From Gammaproteobacteria bacterium (GTDB lineage Bacteria > Pseudomonadota > Gammaproteobacteria > Arenicellales > Poriferihabitantaceae): a DNA stretch of 8,338 nt. The notes below the pieces were generated by a model. The model was not told where the DNA came from, searched no databases, and worked only from the letters and a program-made list of their open reading frames with translations. Positions 1-6,292 of this stretch are shown here, piece by piece (the stretch's first letter is position 1; every line of letters begins with the position of its first letter). Position numbers and translations under genes: made by a program. Where the stretch lies: NCBI GenBank assembly GCA_009839585.1, contig VXPI01000172.1, forward strand, positions 1-8,338. Reading direction: 5' to 3'.

Positions 1-72
1 TTATAACAACCTCACCCTGCCACAGCCTCTTCCTCTACGTCTCTGGGGCTCGGAGTTGTTTATAAGATACCC
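1..72. other. Residual Illumina Nextera i7 adaptor at the contig end (artefact)
   Basis: Bases 39-72 line up without gaps to the Nextera transposase read-2 adaptor as I remember it, 27 of 34 identical, including the intact core GGGCTCGGAG at 46-55 and TATAAGA at 61-67. Bases 31-38 are TCCTCTAC, exactly the adaptor-strand form of index N712, in the position where the index belongs. Bases 7-30 resemble the P7 primer only loosely (11 of 24). Most mismatches replace adaptor G with T or C, as expected from poor base calls at read ends. The join to genomic DNA is blurred and lies between about 66 and 73. The in-frame TAA at 63-65 ahead of the EF-G fragment is therefore not biological. The adaptor sequence is from memory and no search was run. 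Confidence 0.88.
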
Positions 73-677
73 ATAAGAAGCAGACCGGTGGGGCGGGCCA
101 GTTTGGTCGCATCGACTTCATTATCGAACCGGGCGAACCGGGCTCCGGATATTTCTTTGAATCCAAGGTGACCGGCGGTAATGTTCCGCGTGAATTCTGG
201 CCTGCTATTGACAAGGGATTTCGTCACTGCATGGCTGAAGGCGTTTTGGCAGGATATCCCTGTATTGATGTCAAGGTCACATTGATGGACGGAGCCTATC
301 ATGCTGTGGACTCATCAGCGGTTGCCTTTGAACTGGCGGCCAAGGCAGCCTATCGGCAGTCGATGGTGAAGACCAATCCACAATTGCTGGAGCCCATCAT
401 GAAAGTGGATGTATTTACTCCGGAATCACATGTTGGCGACGTGATTGGTGATCTAAACCGGCGTCGGGGAATGATCAAGTCTCAGGAATCCGCTTCAACC
501 GGTGTTCGAATCCAGGGTGATGTACCGTTGGCGGAGATGTTTGGATATATTGGAGACCTACGGACCATGACTTCGGGGCGTGGTCAGTTCTCAATGGAGT
601 TTTCACATTACTCTGCCTGTCCGAAGACAGTTGCTGATGAAGTGATCCGGGTTACCCGGGAACGAAATGCGGCCTGA
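66..677 (+). CDS. fusA: Elongation factor G, C-terminal fragment (domains IV-V), 5' truncated
   Basis: EF-G is the ribosomal translocase, a cytosolic GTPase that moves tRNA and mRNA after peptide bond formation and helps recycle ribosomes. About 203 residues remain, opening with [13 protein letters not shown], the conserved start of domain IV. Domain IV continues through [17 protein letters not shown] and the tip loop GAYHAVDSS, whose His matches the domain IV tip histidine (His583 in E. coli). Domain V carries [43 protein letters not shown] and the ending MEFSHY. The GTPase domain and domains II-III lie beyond the contig edge, and the first codons overlap adaptor sequence. tuf does not follow, as it would in the classical str operon, so this may be a second EF-G copy; only the missing N-terminus could show that. 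Family assignment is very secure, copy type is not. Confidence 0.95.
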   Translation, partial: DTHKKQTGGAGQFGRIDFIIEPGEPGSGYFFESKVTGGNVPREFWPAIDKGFRHCMAEGVLAGYPCIDVKVTLMDGAYHAVDSSAVAFELAAKAAYRQSMVKTNPQLLEPIMKVDVFTPESHVGDVIGDLNRRRGMIKSQESASTGVRIQGDVPLAEMFGYIGDLRTMTSGRGQFSMEFSHYSACPKTVADEVIRVTRERNAA

Positions 678-794
678 CCTCAATCGATCAGTCTGAGTTC
701 ACGGAAAGCAACTTTGCTATTCAATTTCACCATCAAATTACGGTACATTAAACAACCTTGAATATATTTGCGTGATTTCGACGCTGGGGTTACC

Positions 795-1565
795 ATGGCT
801 ATAGTCTTGAGTAGAAACGTACCATCCAAAATGGATGAACGGGAGTGGCAGGTCAGACAGGAACTGGCATGTTGTTATCGGGCTTTTGTCCATTATGGCT
901 GGACAGACCTGATATTTACGCATATCAGCGCACGAGTACCTGGTCAGTCAGACCAGTACCTGATCAATCCATACGGCCTGTTGTTTGATGAGATAACCGC
1001 AAGCAATCTCATCAAGGTTGATTTTGAAGGCAACCTGATCTCGGGTGATTATCCGGCCAATGATGCCGGGCATCTCATCCATTCTGCAGTTCTTGATGCA
1101 AGGCCGGATGTGAACGCGGTTCTACACAGCCATACCCGTGCAGGCATGGCGGTATCCTGCATGCCTTCCGGATTGCTCCCAATCACTCAACAAGCGAACG
1201 AAATGCTAGGGCTGGTGGGCACTCACAAATATGGCCTTGTAACCAGTGACGAGGATGAGTGCGAAGCACTTGGCAAGAGCATTGCAGACAAGTGGGCGCT
1301 ACTATTAGAGAATCATGGCTTGCTGTCCGTAGGTAGAACGGTCGGTGAAGCATTCTATTTCATGTATATGCTGGAGAATGCCTGCAAGGTACAAGTTGAT
1401 GTTGTGGCATCCGGTCAGGAGCCGATCAGGCCGGATGAAGATGCCGTCCAGATGATCAGTGACTACGGCATGCCTCCGCCTGACAAGCCGTCTTCCTTTT
1501 CCGAGTTGTCATGGGAAGCAGTAACCCGGTTGATGGATAAAAAAGACCCCAGTTACCGCAATTGA
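795..1565 (+). CDS. Class II aldolase/adducin family protein
   Basis: This cytosolic 256-residue protein has the class II aldolase/adducin fold, whose enzymes cleave or epimerise small sugar phosphates at a metal ion. The histidine metal site is present: HSHT at 110-114 (His111, His113) and ENHG at 172-175 (His174). The N-terminal FTHISARVPG (41-50) resembles the family's N(L/I)S phosphate-loop region. The residue aligning with the catalytic Glu73 of L-fuculose-phosphate aldolase (19 before the first metal His) is Gly92, in NDAGHLIH. That is common in the uncharacterised adducin-like branch and argues against ordinary retro-aldol chemistry, so the substrate is unknown. I chose ATG at 795 because TGGGGT at 785-790 gives a Shine-Dalgarno-like site at suitable spacing; an in-frame TTG at 768 would add nine residues. 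It follows the EF-G gene after 117 bases with no visible terminator. Confidence 0.9.
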   Translation: MAIVLSRNVPSKMDEREWQVRQELACCYRAFVHYGWTDLIFTHISARVPGQSDQYLINPYGLLFDEITASNLIKVDFEGNLISGDYPANDAGHLIHSAVLDARPDVNAVLHSHTRAGMAVSCMPSGLLPITQQANEMLGLVGTHKYGLVTSDEDECEALGKSIADKWALLLENHGLLSVGRTVGEAFYFMYMLENACKVQVDVVASGQEPIRPDEDAVQMISDYGMPPPDKPSSFSELSWEAVTRLMDKKDPSYRN

Positions 1566-1591
1566 TCTGCCCAGTACGCAGAATTGATTCG

Positions 1592-1604
1592 TGTGCGACG
1601 CACA
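1592..1604. promoter_or_regulatory. 13-bp palindrome, possible operator upstream of the OsmC gene
   Basis: TGTGCG-A-CGCACA is a perfect six-base inverted repeat around a single central base. The loop is too small for an RNA hairpin, so a dimeric protein site is the likelier reading if it is functional at all. It ends eight bases before the putative -35 element of the OsmC promoter and lies just after the aldolase stop codon. OsmC-type genes are often controlled by oxidant-sensing regulators, but this sequence does not match an OhrR or OxyR consensus I know. It could be chance. Confidence 0.3.
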
Positions 1605-1612
1605 AAAACATG

Positions 1613-1640
1613 TTGTAATAAAGTAGAATTTCCGTATCAT
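1613..1640 (+). promoter_or_regulatory. Putative sigma-70-type promoter for the OsmC-oxidoreductase pair
   Basis: A -35-like TTGTAA at 1613-1618 is followed after 16 bases by a -10-like TATCAT at 1635-1640, in a markedly AT-rich stretch (about 1604-1660). The OsmC start codon lies 35 bases beyond the -10 element, with AGAGGA at 1661-1666 as its ribosome binding site. A second AT-rich run (TATTATAG near 1650) is an alternative -10. This is read by eye only. Confidence 0.45.
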
Positions 1641-1674
1641 AACTTTTTTTATTATAGCATAGAGGATACTTATA

Positions 1675-2229
1675 ATGACCGATACCGCTGTTGATAATGG
1701 CGTTAATGTAGGCGCTCTGCTTGATGCCCGAGAAGCACTGACTGGCGCACCGGAAGCTGGAAAATTTACCTGGGAGGCGAGTTGTAAGTGGGTCAATGGC
1801 ACCCACAGCCGCTCAACCTGTCAAGCATTTTACGGATTGGGCGAAAAACAGTCTCATAAACAGGAATTCACCTTTGAATCAGATCACCCGGAAGTTCTTG
1901 CGGCCGAGGACAACGGAGCGACTCCTGTGGAACTGGTTCTGGTTGGCTTGGCCAGTTGTTTGACTGCCGGCGTGGCCGCGGTGGCACAGCGTCGGGATAT
2001 TCAGTTGAAGTCGGTAAAGTCTACCCTCAAGGGCAGCATGGACCTGGCTGGAATTTTGGGCATTGATAGCGATATTCGAAACGGCTTTGATGGAATTAAC
2101 GTCCATTTTGAGATTGATGCCGATGCTTCACCCGAAGATATTCGTGCATTGGTGGCACAATCACAGAAACGTTCCGCTGTTTTTGACATTGTGACAAATC
2201 CCACCCAAGTCACTGTTGAAGTTAATTGA
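1675..2229 (+). CDS. OsmC family protein (single conserved cysteine)
   Basis: This 184-residue cytosolic protein has the OsmC/Ohr fold. Classical members reduce organic hydroperoxides with a pair of cysteines. The family core is clear: ATPVELVLVGLASCLTAGV at 82-100 holds the first conserved Cys (Cys95) at the start of the central helix, and the C-terminus ends in strands typical of the fold (NPTQVTVEV). The second conserved Cys, normally in a CP motif, is replaced by Ser-Ala in SAVFDIVTNP (167-176). The wider family has members with SPVFD at this point, so this is a subfamily trait rather than damage. The two-Cys peroxidase cycle therefore cannot work as in Ohr, unless Cys37 or Cys49 substitutes; function is uncertain. 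ATG at 1675 has AGAGGA eight bases upstream. The oxidoreductase gene starts 18 bases after its stop, so the two are probably co-transcribed. Confidence 0.9.
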   Translation: MTDTAVDNGVNVGALLDAREALTGAPEAGKFTWEASCKWVNGTHSRSTCQAFYGLGEKQSHKQEFTFESDHPEVLAAEDNGATPVELVLVGLASCLTAGVAAVAQRRDIQLKSVKSTLKGSMDLAGILGIDSDIRNGFDGINVHFEIDADASPEDIRALVAQSQKRSAVFDIVTNPTQVTVEVN

Positions 2230-2247
2230 TCGGGAACGACATTTGCG

Positions 2248-3492
2248 TTGGCAACTATTGATTGTGTCATTATTGGTGCTGGTCATTCAGGGTTGGCGGC
2301 AAGTTATTTCCTGCAACAATCCGGGATAGAGCACATTATTCTTGAGCGTGGCGAGGTCGCACATTCATGGAAGAATGAGCGATGGGATTCGATGTGCCTC
2401 CTCACCCCAAACCATCAGGCGCGTTTGCCCGGATTTGGTTATTCCGGCGATAATCCAGATGGATACCTCACGGTTGCTGAAACCGTCAAGTTCATTGAAG
2501 AATATGCGCGATTCATTGCAGCACCTGTTTTGTGTGACCGGGAAGTTACCTCAGTGGACTCAACACCCTTGGGATTTTCCATAGTCACTGGCAACGATGA
2601 ATATATAACTCCTTCCCTGGTAGTCGCGAGCGGGGCATGCAATCGGCCGAGTTTTCCGCCATGCGCAGAGAAACTGCCAGAATCAATACCGGGTTTTCAT
2701 CCGCTTGAATATCGAAATCCCGAACAACTGCCGTCTGGGAAGGTGTTAGTGGTTGGAGCCTCGGCCACTGGCGTTCAATTGGCACATGAAATTCATATGT
2801 CAGGAAGGCCGGTTATCCTGAGTGTTGCCGAACATGTTAGGCTGCCTCGCGTCTATCGAGGCAGGGATATCCTGTGGTTGATGGAGACCGTGGGAATCCT
2901 TGATGAACGGTATGATGAAATTGATGATTTGGTGAGAGCCCGTAGCATTCCATCCCCCCAATTGATGGGCACTTCTGAGCGCAAGAGTATTGACCTGAAT
3001 TCACTATCCGATATGGGCGTCCAGATAAGAGGTCAACTGATGGATATTCGGGATTATACGGTCCTGTTCTCGGGTTCGCTCAAGAACCATTGTGAATTGG
3101 CAGACCTGAAAATGAATCGCCTGTTAAAGACAATCGATGAATGGATTGGTAAACAGGGACTGGATGCCGAGTTCAGTGAACCGGAACGATTTTCCGGAAC
3201 CAGGGTTGAAGAGAGCCCTCCGCTTACTCTCGATTTACAAAAGGAGAATATCCAGTCGGTGGTCTGGGCAACTGGCTTTGCGCCGGACTACAGATGGTTA
3301 AACCTCCCGGTTCTGGATCGCAAGGGTCGAATTCGCCATGAAGCCGGAATTGCGGACTGGCCTGGCCTCTATGTGCTGGGTTCGACCTTCTTGACAAGAC
3401 GTAAATCTACCTATATCCATGGGGCAGAAGATGATGCCCGTGAGGTCTGTGAGCATTTGACTGCTTATTTGCGAAAGCAATCTGTCGCCTGA
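2248..3492 (+). CDS. Flavin-containing monooxygenase-like FAD/NAD(P)H oxidoreductase
   Basis: A 414-residue soluble flavoprotein with two dinucleotide-binding Rossmann folds. GAGHSG at 10-15 binds the FAD ADP moiety, with Glu33 in ILERG likely gripping the ribose; GASATG at 170-175 is the NAD(P)H site; ATGF at 341-344 is the usual second FAD motif. Between them, HSWKNERWDSMCLLTPN (39-55) matches the W-x-RWDS-x-x-LxTP region of bacterial CzcO- and FMO-type enzymes, and PGFHPLEYRNP (148-158) resembles the FMO signature around HxxxY. Such enzymes oxygenate N, S or ketone substrates, or oxidise small molecules; the substrate here cannot be read. The start is TTG at 2248, since no ATG, GTG or other TTG fits between it and the in-frame OsmC stop, and GAGHSG then sits at the normal distance. 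GGGA at 2232-2235 is a weak, somewhat distant ribosome site. It probably shares the OsmC transcript, suggesting a joint redox role. Confidence 0.92.
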   Translation: MATIDCVIIGAGHSGLAASYFLQQSGIEHIILERGEVAHSWKNERWDSMCLLTPNHQARLPGFGYSGDNPDGYLTVAETVKFIEEYARFIAAPVLCDREVTSVDSTPLGFSIVTGNDEYITPSLVVASGACNRPSFPPCAEKLPESIPGFHPLEYRNPEQLPSGKVLVVGASATGVQLAHEIHMSGRPVILSVAEHVRLPRVYRGRDILWLMETVGILDERYDEIDDLVRARSIPSPQLMGTSERKSIDLNSLSDMGVQIRGQLMDIRDYTVLFSGSLKNHCELADLKMNRLLKTIDEWIGKQGLDAEFSEPERFSGTRVEESPPLTLDLQKENIQSVVWATGFAPDYRWLNLPVLDRKGRIRHEAGIADWPGLYVLGSTFLTRRKSTYIHGAEDDAREVCEHLTAYLRKQSVA

Positions 3493-3681
3493 ACACCGTT
3501 TCAATCCGGCATACTTCCAGGTCATCGCTTTTCTGTATCCCGGCTTTGTCGGGTCCATTGAATACCAGCAAGCAATCCTTGATTCGGATTTTCCAGCAGG
3601 GCCGTGTTTTATTCCCTGTCGACTTGTTCCCGGCAAGTCCGTAATGAGCCTGTAATCAATATATCTCTGCCCTGTGTGTTC

Positions 3682-3690
3682 TGCTATATT
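3682..3690 (+). promoter_or_regulatory. Extended -10 promoter element for the two-transporter operon
   Basis: TGC-TATATT is a good extended -10 element (TGnTATAAT type), which can work with a poor -35; no clear -35 hexamer stands at 16-18 bases upstream. Transcription would begin near 3697, giving a leader of about 30 bases that contains the strong Shine-Dalgarno sequence of the EamA gene. This geometry supports initiation at 3728 rather than further downstream. Confidence 0.45.
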
Positions 3691-3715
3691 CTGATTCCCC
3701 AGAATTTTTTCGCCC

Positions 3716-3722
3716 AGGGAGG
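3716..3722 (+). promoter_or_regulatory. Strong Shine-Dalgarno AGGGAGG that decides the EamA start
   Basis: AGGGAGG is the best ribosome binding site in the window. Five bases separate it from ATC at 3728, the ideal distance, while the first in-frame TTG (3773) is 50 bases away and has no Shine-Dalgarno of its own. The site therefore points to ATC as the initiation codon, or to an ATG miscalled as ATC. Confidence 0.6.
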
Positions 3723-3727
3723 CCGCC

Positions 3728-4654
3728 ATCAAGCAACTTTCTGATAATCCTCATCTGCGGGCGTACACCTGCTTGACCATCACGGCATTTTGTTGGGGAT
3801 GCAATGCCATTTTTGCTCGCATGGCTGTTGGTGAAGTTTCGCCGATGCTGATTGTCACCCTGAGGTGGCTTGGAGTGGCAATCCTGATGATAGTGATTAC
3901 TCGCCGTCAGTTGCAGGGAAGCTGGGCTATTCTTCGTCCGCACCTTTCAAGACTGTTCTTGATGGGAGCATTCGGCATGACGGTATTCAATGCATTGTTC
4001 TATATTGCTGCATACACTACGACAGCCCTGAATATTGGAATTATTCAGGGGGCTATTCCCATATATGTGCTGCTGGGCGGGTTGATCCTGTACGGCACTC
4101 GTATTTCCATTCTACAGATTATTGGGGTTACGATGACGATTGCGGGTGTATGTCTGGTTGCAACTTCAGGAGAGATACACAGACTCCAGGGCATATCAGT
4201 CAATCAAGGAGATTACCTGATGGTTCTTGCCTGTCTGATGTATGCGGGATATGCACTCAGCCTGAAAAAACTGGAAGGTATTCCGAAATTGCCGCTGTTT
4301 GCCGTAATTTGTGTGGCGGCTCTCATCACATCAATACCGCTAACCCTCGTTGAGTATCTGTCGGGCAATCTGCAAATGCCTACATCCAGGGGTTGGGTAA
4401 TTGTTGGATTAATCACTCTGTTGCCATCGTTTATTGCACAGGTGTTATTCATACAGGGCGTATCTGATATTGGCCCCGGAAGGGCAGGTATATTTGTCAA
4501 CTTGGTGCCAGTATTCGCATCATTGCTGGCTATTTTGGTGCTGGGCGAGTTTCTCCAGTGGTTTCATGCGGTTTCCTTGTTGCTGGTCTGTTCTGGAATC
4601 TGGCTGGCAGAACAGAAGAAGCGTTTCGGTTTCGCCTTCCTTTCGCGCAATTAG
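3728..4654 (+). CDS. DMT superfamily permease, EamA family (probable ATC start)
   Basis: An inner-membrane transporter of the drug/metabolite superfamily, 308 residues, the usual size for ten transmembrane helices in two EamA repeats. The first repeat runs from about residue 12 (ITAFCWGCNAIFARMA at 18-33) to about 145, with NIGIIQGAIPIYVLLGG (102-118) as its late helix. The second runs from about 162 to 294, with GRAGIFVNLVPVFASLLA (251-268), LGEFLQ (272-277) and a closing helix; P-x-x-A-x-L-A and the LGE turn are family hallmarks. Substrates of the family are mostly amino acids, metabolites or drugs, usually exported; none can be named. The start is inferred: an AGGGAGG site precedes ATC at 3728, giving the short cytoplasmic tail KQLSDNPHLRAY expected before helix 1. 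TTG at 3773 would cut into helix 1 and lacks a ribosome site. The MFS gene follows after 32 bases, probably in one operon. Confidence 0.9.
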   Translation: MKQLSDNPHLRAYTCLTITAFCWGCNAIFARMAVGEVSPMLIVTLRWLGVAILMIVITRRQLQGSWAILRPHLSRLFLMGAFGMTVFNALFYIAAYTTTALNIGIIQGAIPIYVLLGGLILYGTRISILQIIGVTMTIAGVCLVATSGEIHRLQGISVNQGDYLMVLACLMYAGYALSLKKLEGIPKLPLFAVICVAALITSIPLTLVEYLSGNLQMPTSRGWVIVGLITLLPSFIAQVLFIQGVSDIGPGRAGIFVNLVPVFASLLAILVLGEFLQWFHAVSLLLVCSGIWLAEQKKRFGFAFLSRN

Positions 4655-4686
4655 CATAATTACTCGCCCCTCAAGAAAGTAACTGA

Positions 4687-5850
4687 ATGGAAACGGCTGC
4701 AAGAAGTCTTGACCTGAAGAATCTGGTGCCAGCCTGTGCCGGAATCACGGTATTTGGCTTGGCCTTTGGCATGACATTTCCCTTGTTGTCGCTGATTCTG
4801 GAATCCCGGGGTGTGACTGAAACAGTGATTGGCTTCAATGCAGCCATGATGCCTATCGGTATACTGCTTTTCTCACCATTAATCCCGGTTATATCGGGAC
4901 GGCTAGGTAGCAGGAACATGGCGGTCATTGCAGCGTTCCTAAATGCGTCAGTCATGTTGTCTTACTATGTATTCGATTCTCTGGAGGCATGGTTCGTGCT
5001 TCGATTCATACAGGGCATGACGATATCGACCTTGTTCGTATTAAGCGAGGTCTGGATTGTTCGCTATGCGGGTGATAGGCACAGAGGCAAGGTAGTTGCA
5101 ATCTATGGGAGTATTCTCTCTTTGAGTTTTGGTATCGGACCGGCATTAATCAGCTGGATCGGTATTGAGGGGTGGCTTCCGTTTGCGGCTGGTGCAGCCA
5201 TACTCCTGGCTGGAGTATTTCCACTGCTTATGATGAAAAATGAAAAGGCCGAACAGAAACAGGAGAAGTCGGTATCCGGTATTATCAATTTTTCCCGTAA
5301 AGCGCCGATGCTGATCGCATGCGTCCTGGTCTTTTCCTTATTCGATGCCGCAACTTTATCCTTGTTGCCGGTATATGGGATTCGTTACGGGTTGGATATC
5401 TCTACCTCAGCCCTGGTGTTAACCACCATGATTATTGGTAACACGGTGTTTCAGTTTCCGATTGGCTGGCTAGTTGATAAATTTCCTCATCGATTTATCC
5501 TGACCGGATGTGCGGGTTTAACCGCAGTCCTGCTGGTGTTGTTGCCATTCACCATGACCACTGTTTTGATGTGGCCTGTACTGGTCCTCGTTGGTACCTT
5601 TGGTTATGGAGTCTATACCGTTTCTCTGGCTATGCTTGGAAGCCGGTTTGAGGGTGCCGAACTGGTCAATGGCGCGGCTGCATTTGCGTCATATTGGGGG
5701 GTAGGGGCACTTATTGGAGCAATGTCCGGAGGATGGTCGATGATTCATTTTGGCCCCGACGGGTTGCCGTTGCATCTTGCATTGGCGTATTGCCTGCTTG
5801 CGGTTGGACTGTGTAATCGCAGTTATTCCCTGATGCGTTCTGCCCAATAA
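4687..5850 (+). CDS. MFS transporter, YcaD-like
   Basis: A 387-residue inner-membrane permease of the major facilitator superfamily, about twelve hydrophobic segments in two halves joined by a charged loop (MMKNEKAEQKQEKS, 182-195). A motif-A-like loop (SGRLGSRNM, 70-78) sits between helices 2 and 3, and its counterpart GWLVDKFPHR (260-269) in the second half. SEVWIVRYAGDRHRGKV (120-136) followed by AIYG, then the GIGPALI helix, and LLPVYGIRYGL (226-236) resemble the YcaD subgroup of putative sugar or drug exporters. The similarity is recognised from pattern, not search, and no substrate is proposed. ATG at 4687 has only a weak upstream site (AAGAAAG, 4673-4679), and the gene follows the EamA permease by 32 bases, consistent with read-through or coupled expression. 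Its stop lies 10 bases from the convergent hspQ stop. Confidence 0.93.
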   Translation: METAARSLDLKNLVPACAGITVFGLAFGMTFPLLSLILESRGVTETVIGFNAAMMPIGILLFSPLIPVISGRLGSRNMAVIAAFLNASVMLSYYVFDSLEAWFVLRFIQGMTISTLFVLSEVWIVRYAGDRHRGKVVAIYGSILSLSFGIGPALISWIGIEGWLPFAAGAAILLAGVFPLLMMKNEKAEQKQEKSVSGIINFSRKAPMLIACVLVFSLFDAATLSLLPVYGIRYGLDISTSALVLTTMIIGNTVFQFPIGWLVDKFPHRFILTGCAGLTAVLLVLLPFTMTTVLMWPVLVLVGTFGYGVYTVSLAMLGSRFEGAELVNGAAAFASYWGVGALIGAMSGGWSMIHFGPDGLPLHLALAYCLLAVGLCNRSYSLMRSAQ

Positions 5851-5860
5851 GTTGTTCGGA

Positions 5861-6205
5861 TCAGTGGGATAAATCGGGTCGGGTCAGGTACTGACCCTGA
5901 TCGCCCACCATGAAATGTTTTTCTATTTCAGGGTGCTGGATTGGTGTTCCGCTTATATCCTGAACCAGATTCTGTTCAGAGACATAGGCGATGTATTGCT
6001 GGTCACTGCTTACAGCGAACAAGTGATAAAAGGGCTGATCTTTATGGGGTCGGATATGTTCAGGAATTGATTCATACCATTCGTCAGTATGATTGAATTC
6101 AGGATCAACGTCAAAGATGACGCCTCTGAAATCATAATGTCGATGCTTTACAACTTCACCAAGTCGAAACTTGGCGGTTTTCTGAATTGTCCAGTTTTCA
6201 GTCAA
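5861..6205 (-). CDS. hspQ: Heat shock protein HspQ (YccV-like, hemimethylated-DNA-binding fold)
   Basis: HspQ is a small cytosolic heat-shock protein. In enterobacteria it modulates Lon-dependent proteolysis and was first described as binding hemimethylated oriC DNA. The 114-residue product carries the whole domain: AKFRLGEVVKHRHYDFRGVI (11-30), FDVDPEFNHTDEWY (31-44), HKDQPFYHLFA (54-64) and YVSEQNLVQD (74-83). It has the longer insertion (EEWYESIPEHIRP-like) seen in many alpha- and gammaproteobacteria, and a 16-residue C-terminal tail. The start is TTG at 6205-6203; an in-frame stop lies two codons upstream, so no longer version exists apart from a rare ATT, and the ribosome site is weak (GGACGAGA about ten bases before). 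A perfect TATAAT and two hairpins lie in its leader. It converges with the MFS gene and reads away from it. Confidence 0.95.
   Translation of the reverse strand: MTENWTIQKTAKFRLGEVVKHRHYDFRGVIFDVDPEFNHTDEWYESIPEHIRPHKDQPFYHLFAVSSDQQYIAYVSEQNLVQDISGTPIQHPEIEKHFMVGDQGQYLTRPDLSH
5881..5897. repeat. Perfect 7-bp inverted repeat in the 3' end of hspQ
   Basis: GGGTCAG, a three-base loop, then CTGACCC. It lies inside the last codons of hspQ, 30 bases past the stop of the convergent MFS gene. Its stem is stable enough for an RNA hairpin on either strand, but neither strand has a U-tract after it, so a classical intrinsic terminator is not supported. It may slow convergent polymerases or simply reflect codon choice. 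Confidence 0.4.
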
Positions 6206-6240
6206 AATTCAAGTCTCGTCCAAAAAGATTCGGTGAAGGT

Positions 6241-6274
6241 TGCATGAAGGAATGCAGGAAAATCCGCACCTGCA
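6241..6274 (-). promoter_or_regulatory. Two overlapping hairpins in the hspQ leader
   Basis: TGCAT at 6241-6245 pairs with ATGCA at 6252-6256 (six-base loop). TGCAGG at 6253-6258 pairs perfectly with CCTGCA at 6269-6274 (ten-base loop). Both structures need bases 6253-6256, so only one can form at a time. They lie between the putative hspQ -10 element and its start codon. A thermosensor or attenuator would look like this, but the stems are short, and neither sequesters the start codon directly. Confidence 0.3.
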
Positions 6275-6286
6275 CCGCTTCATTAA

Positions 6287-6292
6287 ATTATA
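6287..6292 (-). promoter_or_regulatory. Putative -10 element (TATAAT) of hspQ
   Basis: Read on the minus strand this is a perfect TATAAT, giving a leader of roughly 75 bases before the TTG start. The hexamer 17 bases upstream (AACCAG) is a poor -35. A TTGCAC lies further off at 23 bases. I do not see a convincing sigma-32 promoter (CTTGAA with CCCCAT), although hspQ is a heat-shock gene in E. coli. Confidence 0.35.

Noticed and set aside
768..794. TTG at 768 as the start of the aldolase-like protein
   Set aside because: It lacks a Shine-Dalgarno and the extra nine residues resemble no family N-terminus; ATG at 795 has TGGGGT at good spacing.
1456..1806. Two overlapping minus-strand frames across the aldolase-OsmC gap
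   Set aside because: They are antisense to two real genes and to the OsmC promoter, and the translations resemble no family.
3539..3553. Hairpin CCCGG-loop-TCGGG after the oxidoreductase as a terminator
   Set aside because: Only four Watson-Crick pairs plus a G-T pair, and no T-run follows; too weak to call an intrinsic terminator.
3298..3732. A 144-codon open frame on the minus strand across the 3' end of the oxidoreductase and the following gap
   Set aside because: It lies antisense to a well-supported flavoprotein gene and to the EamA leader, has no recognisable domain and no good ribosome site.
3865..4353. A 162-codon frame on the plus strand inside the EamA permease gene
   Set aside because: It is an alternative frame of the permease, rich in Cys, Ser and Tyr as out-of-frame readings of membrane proteins often are, with no known motif.
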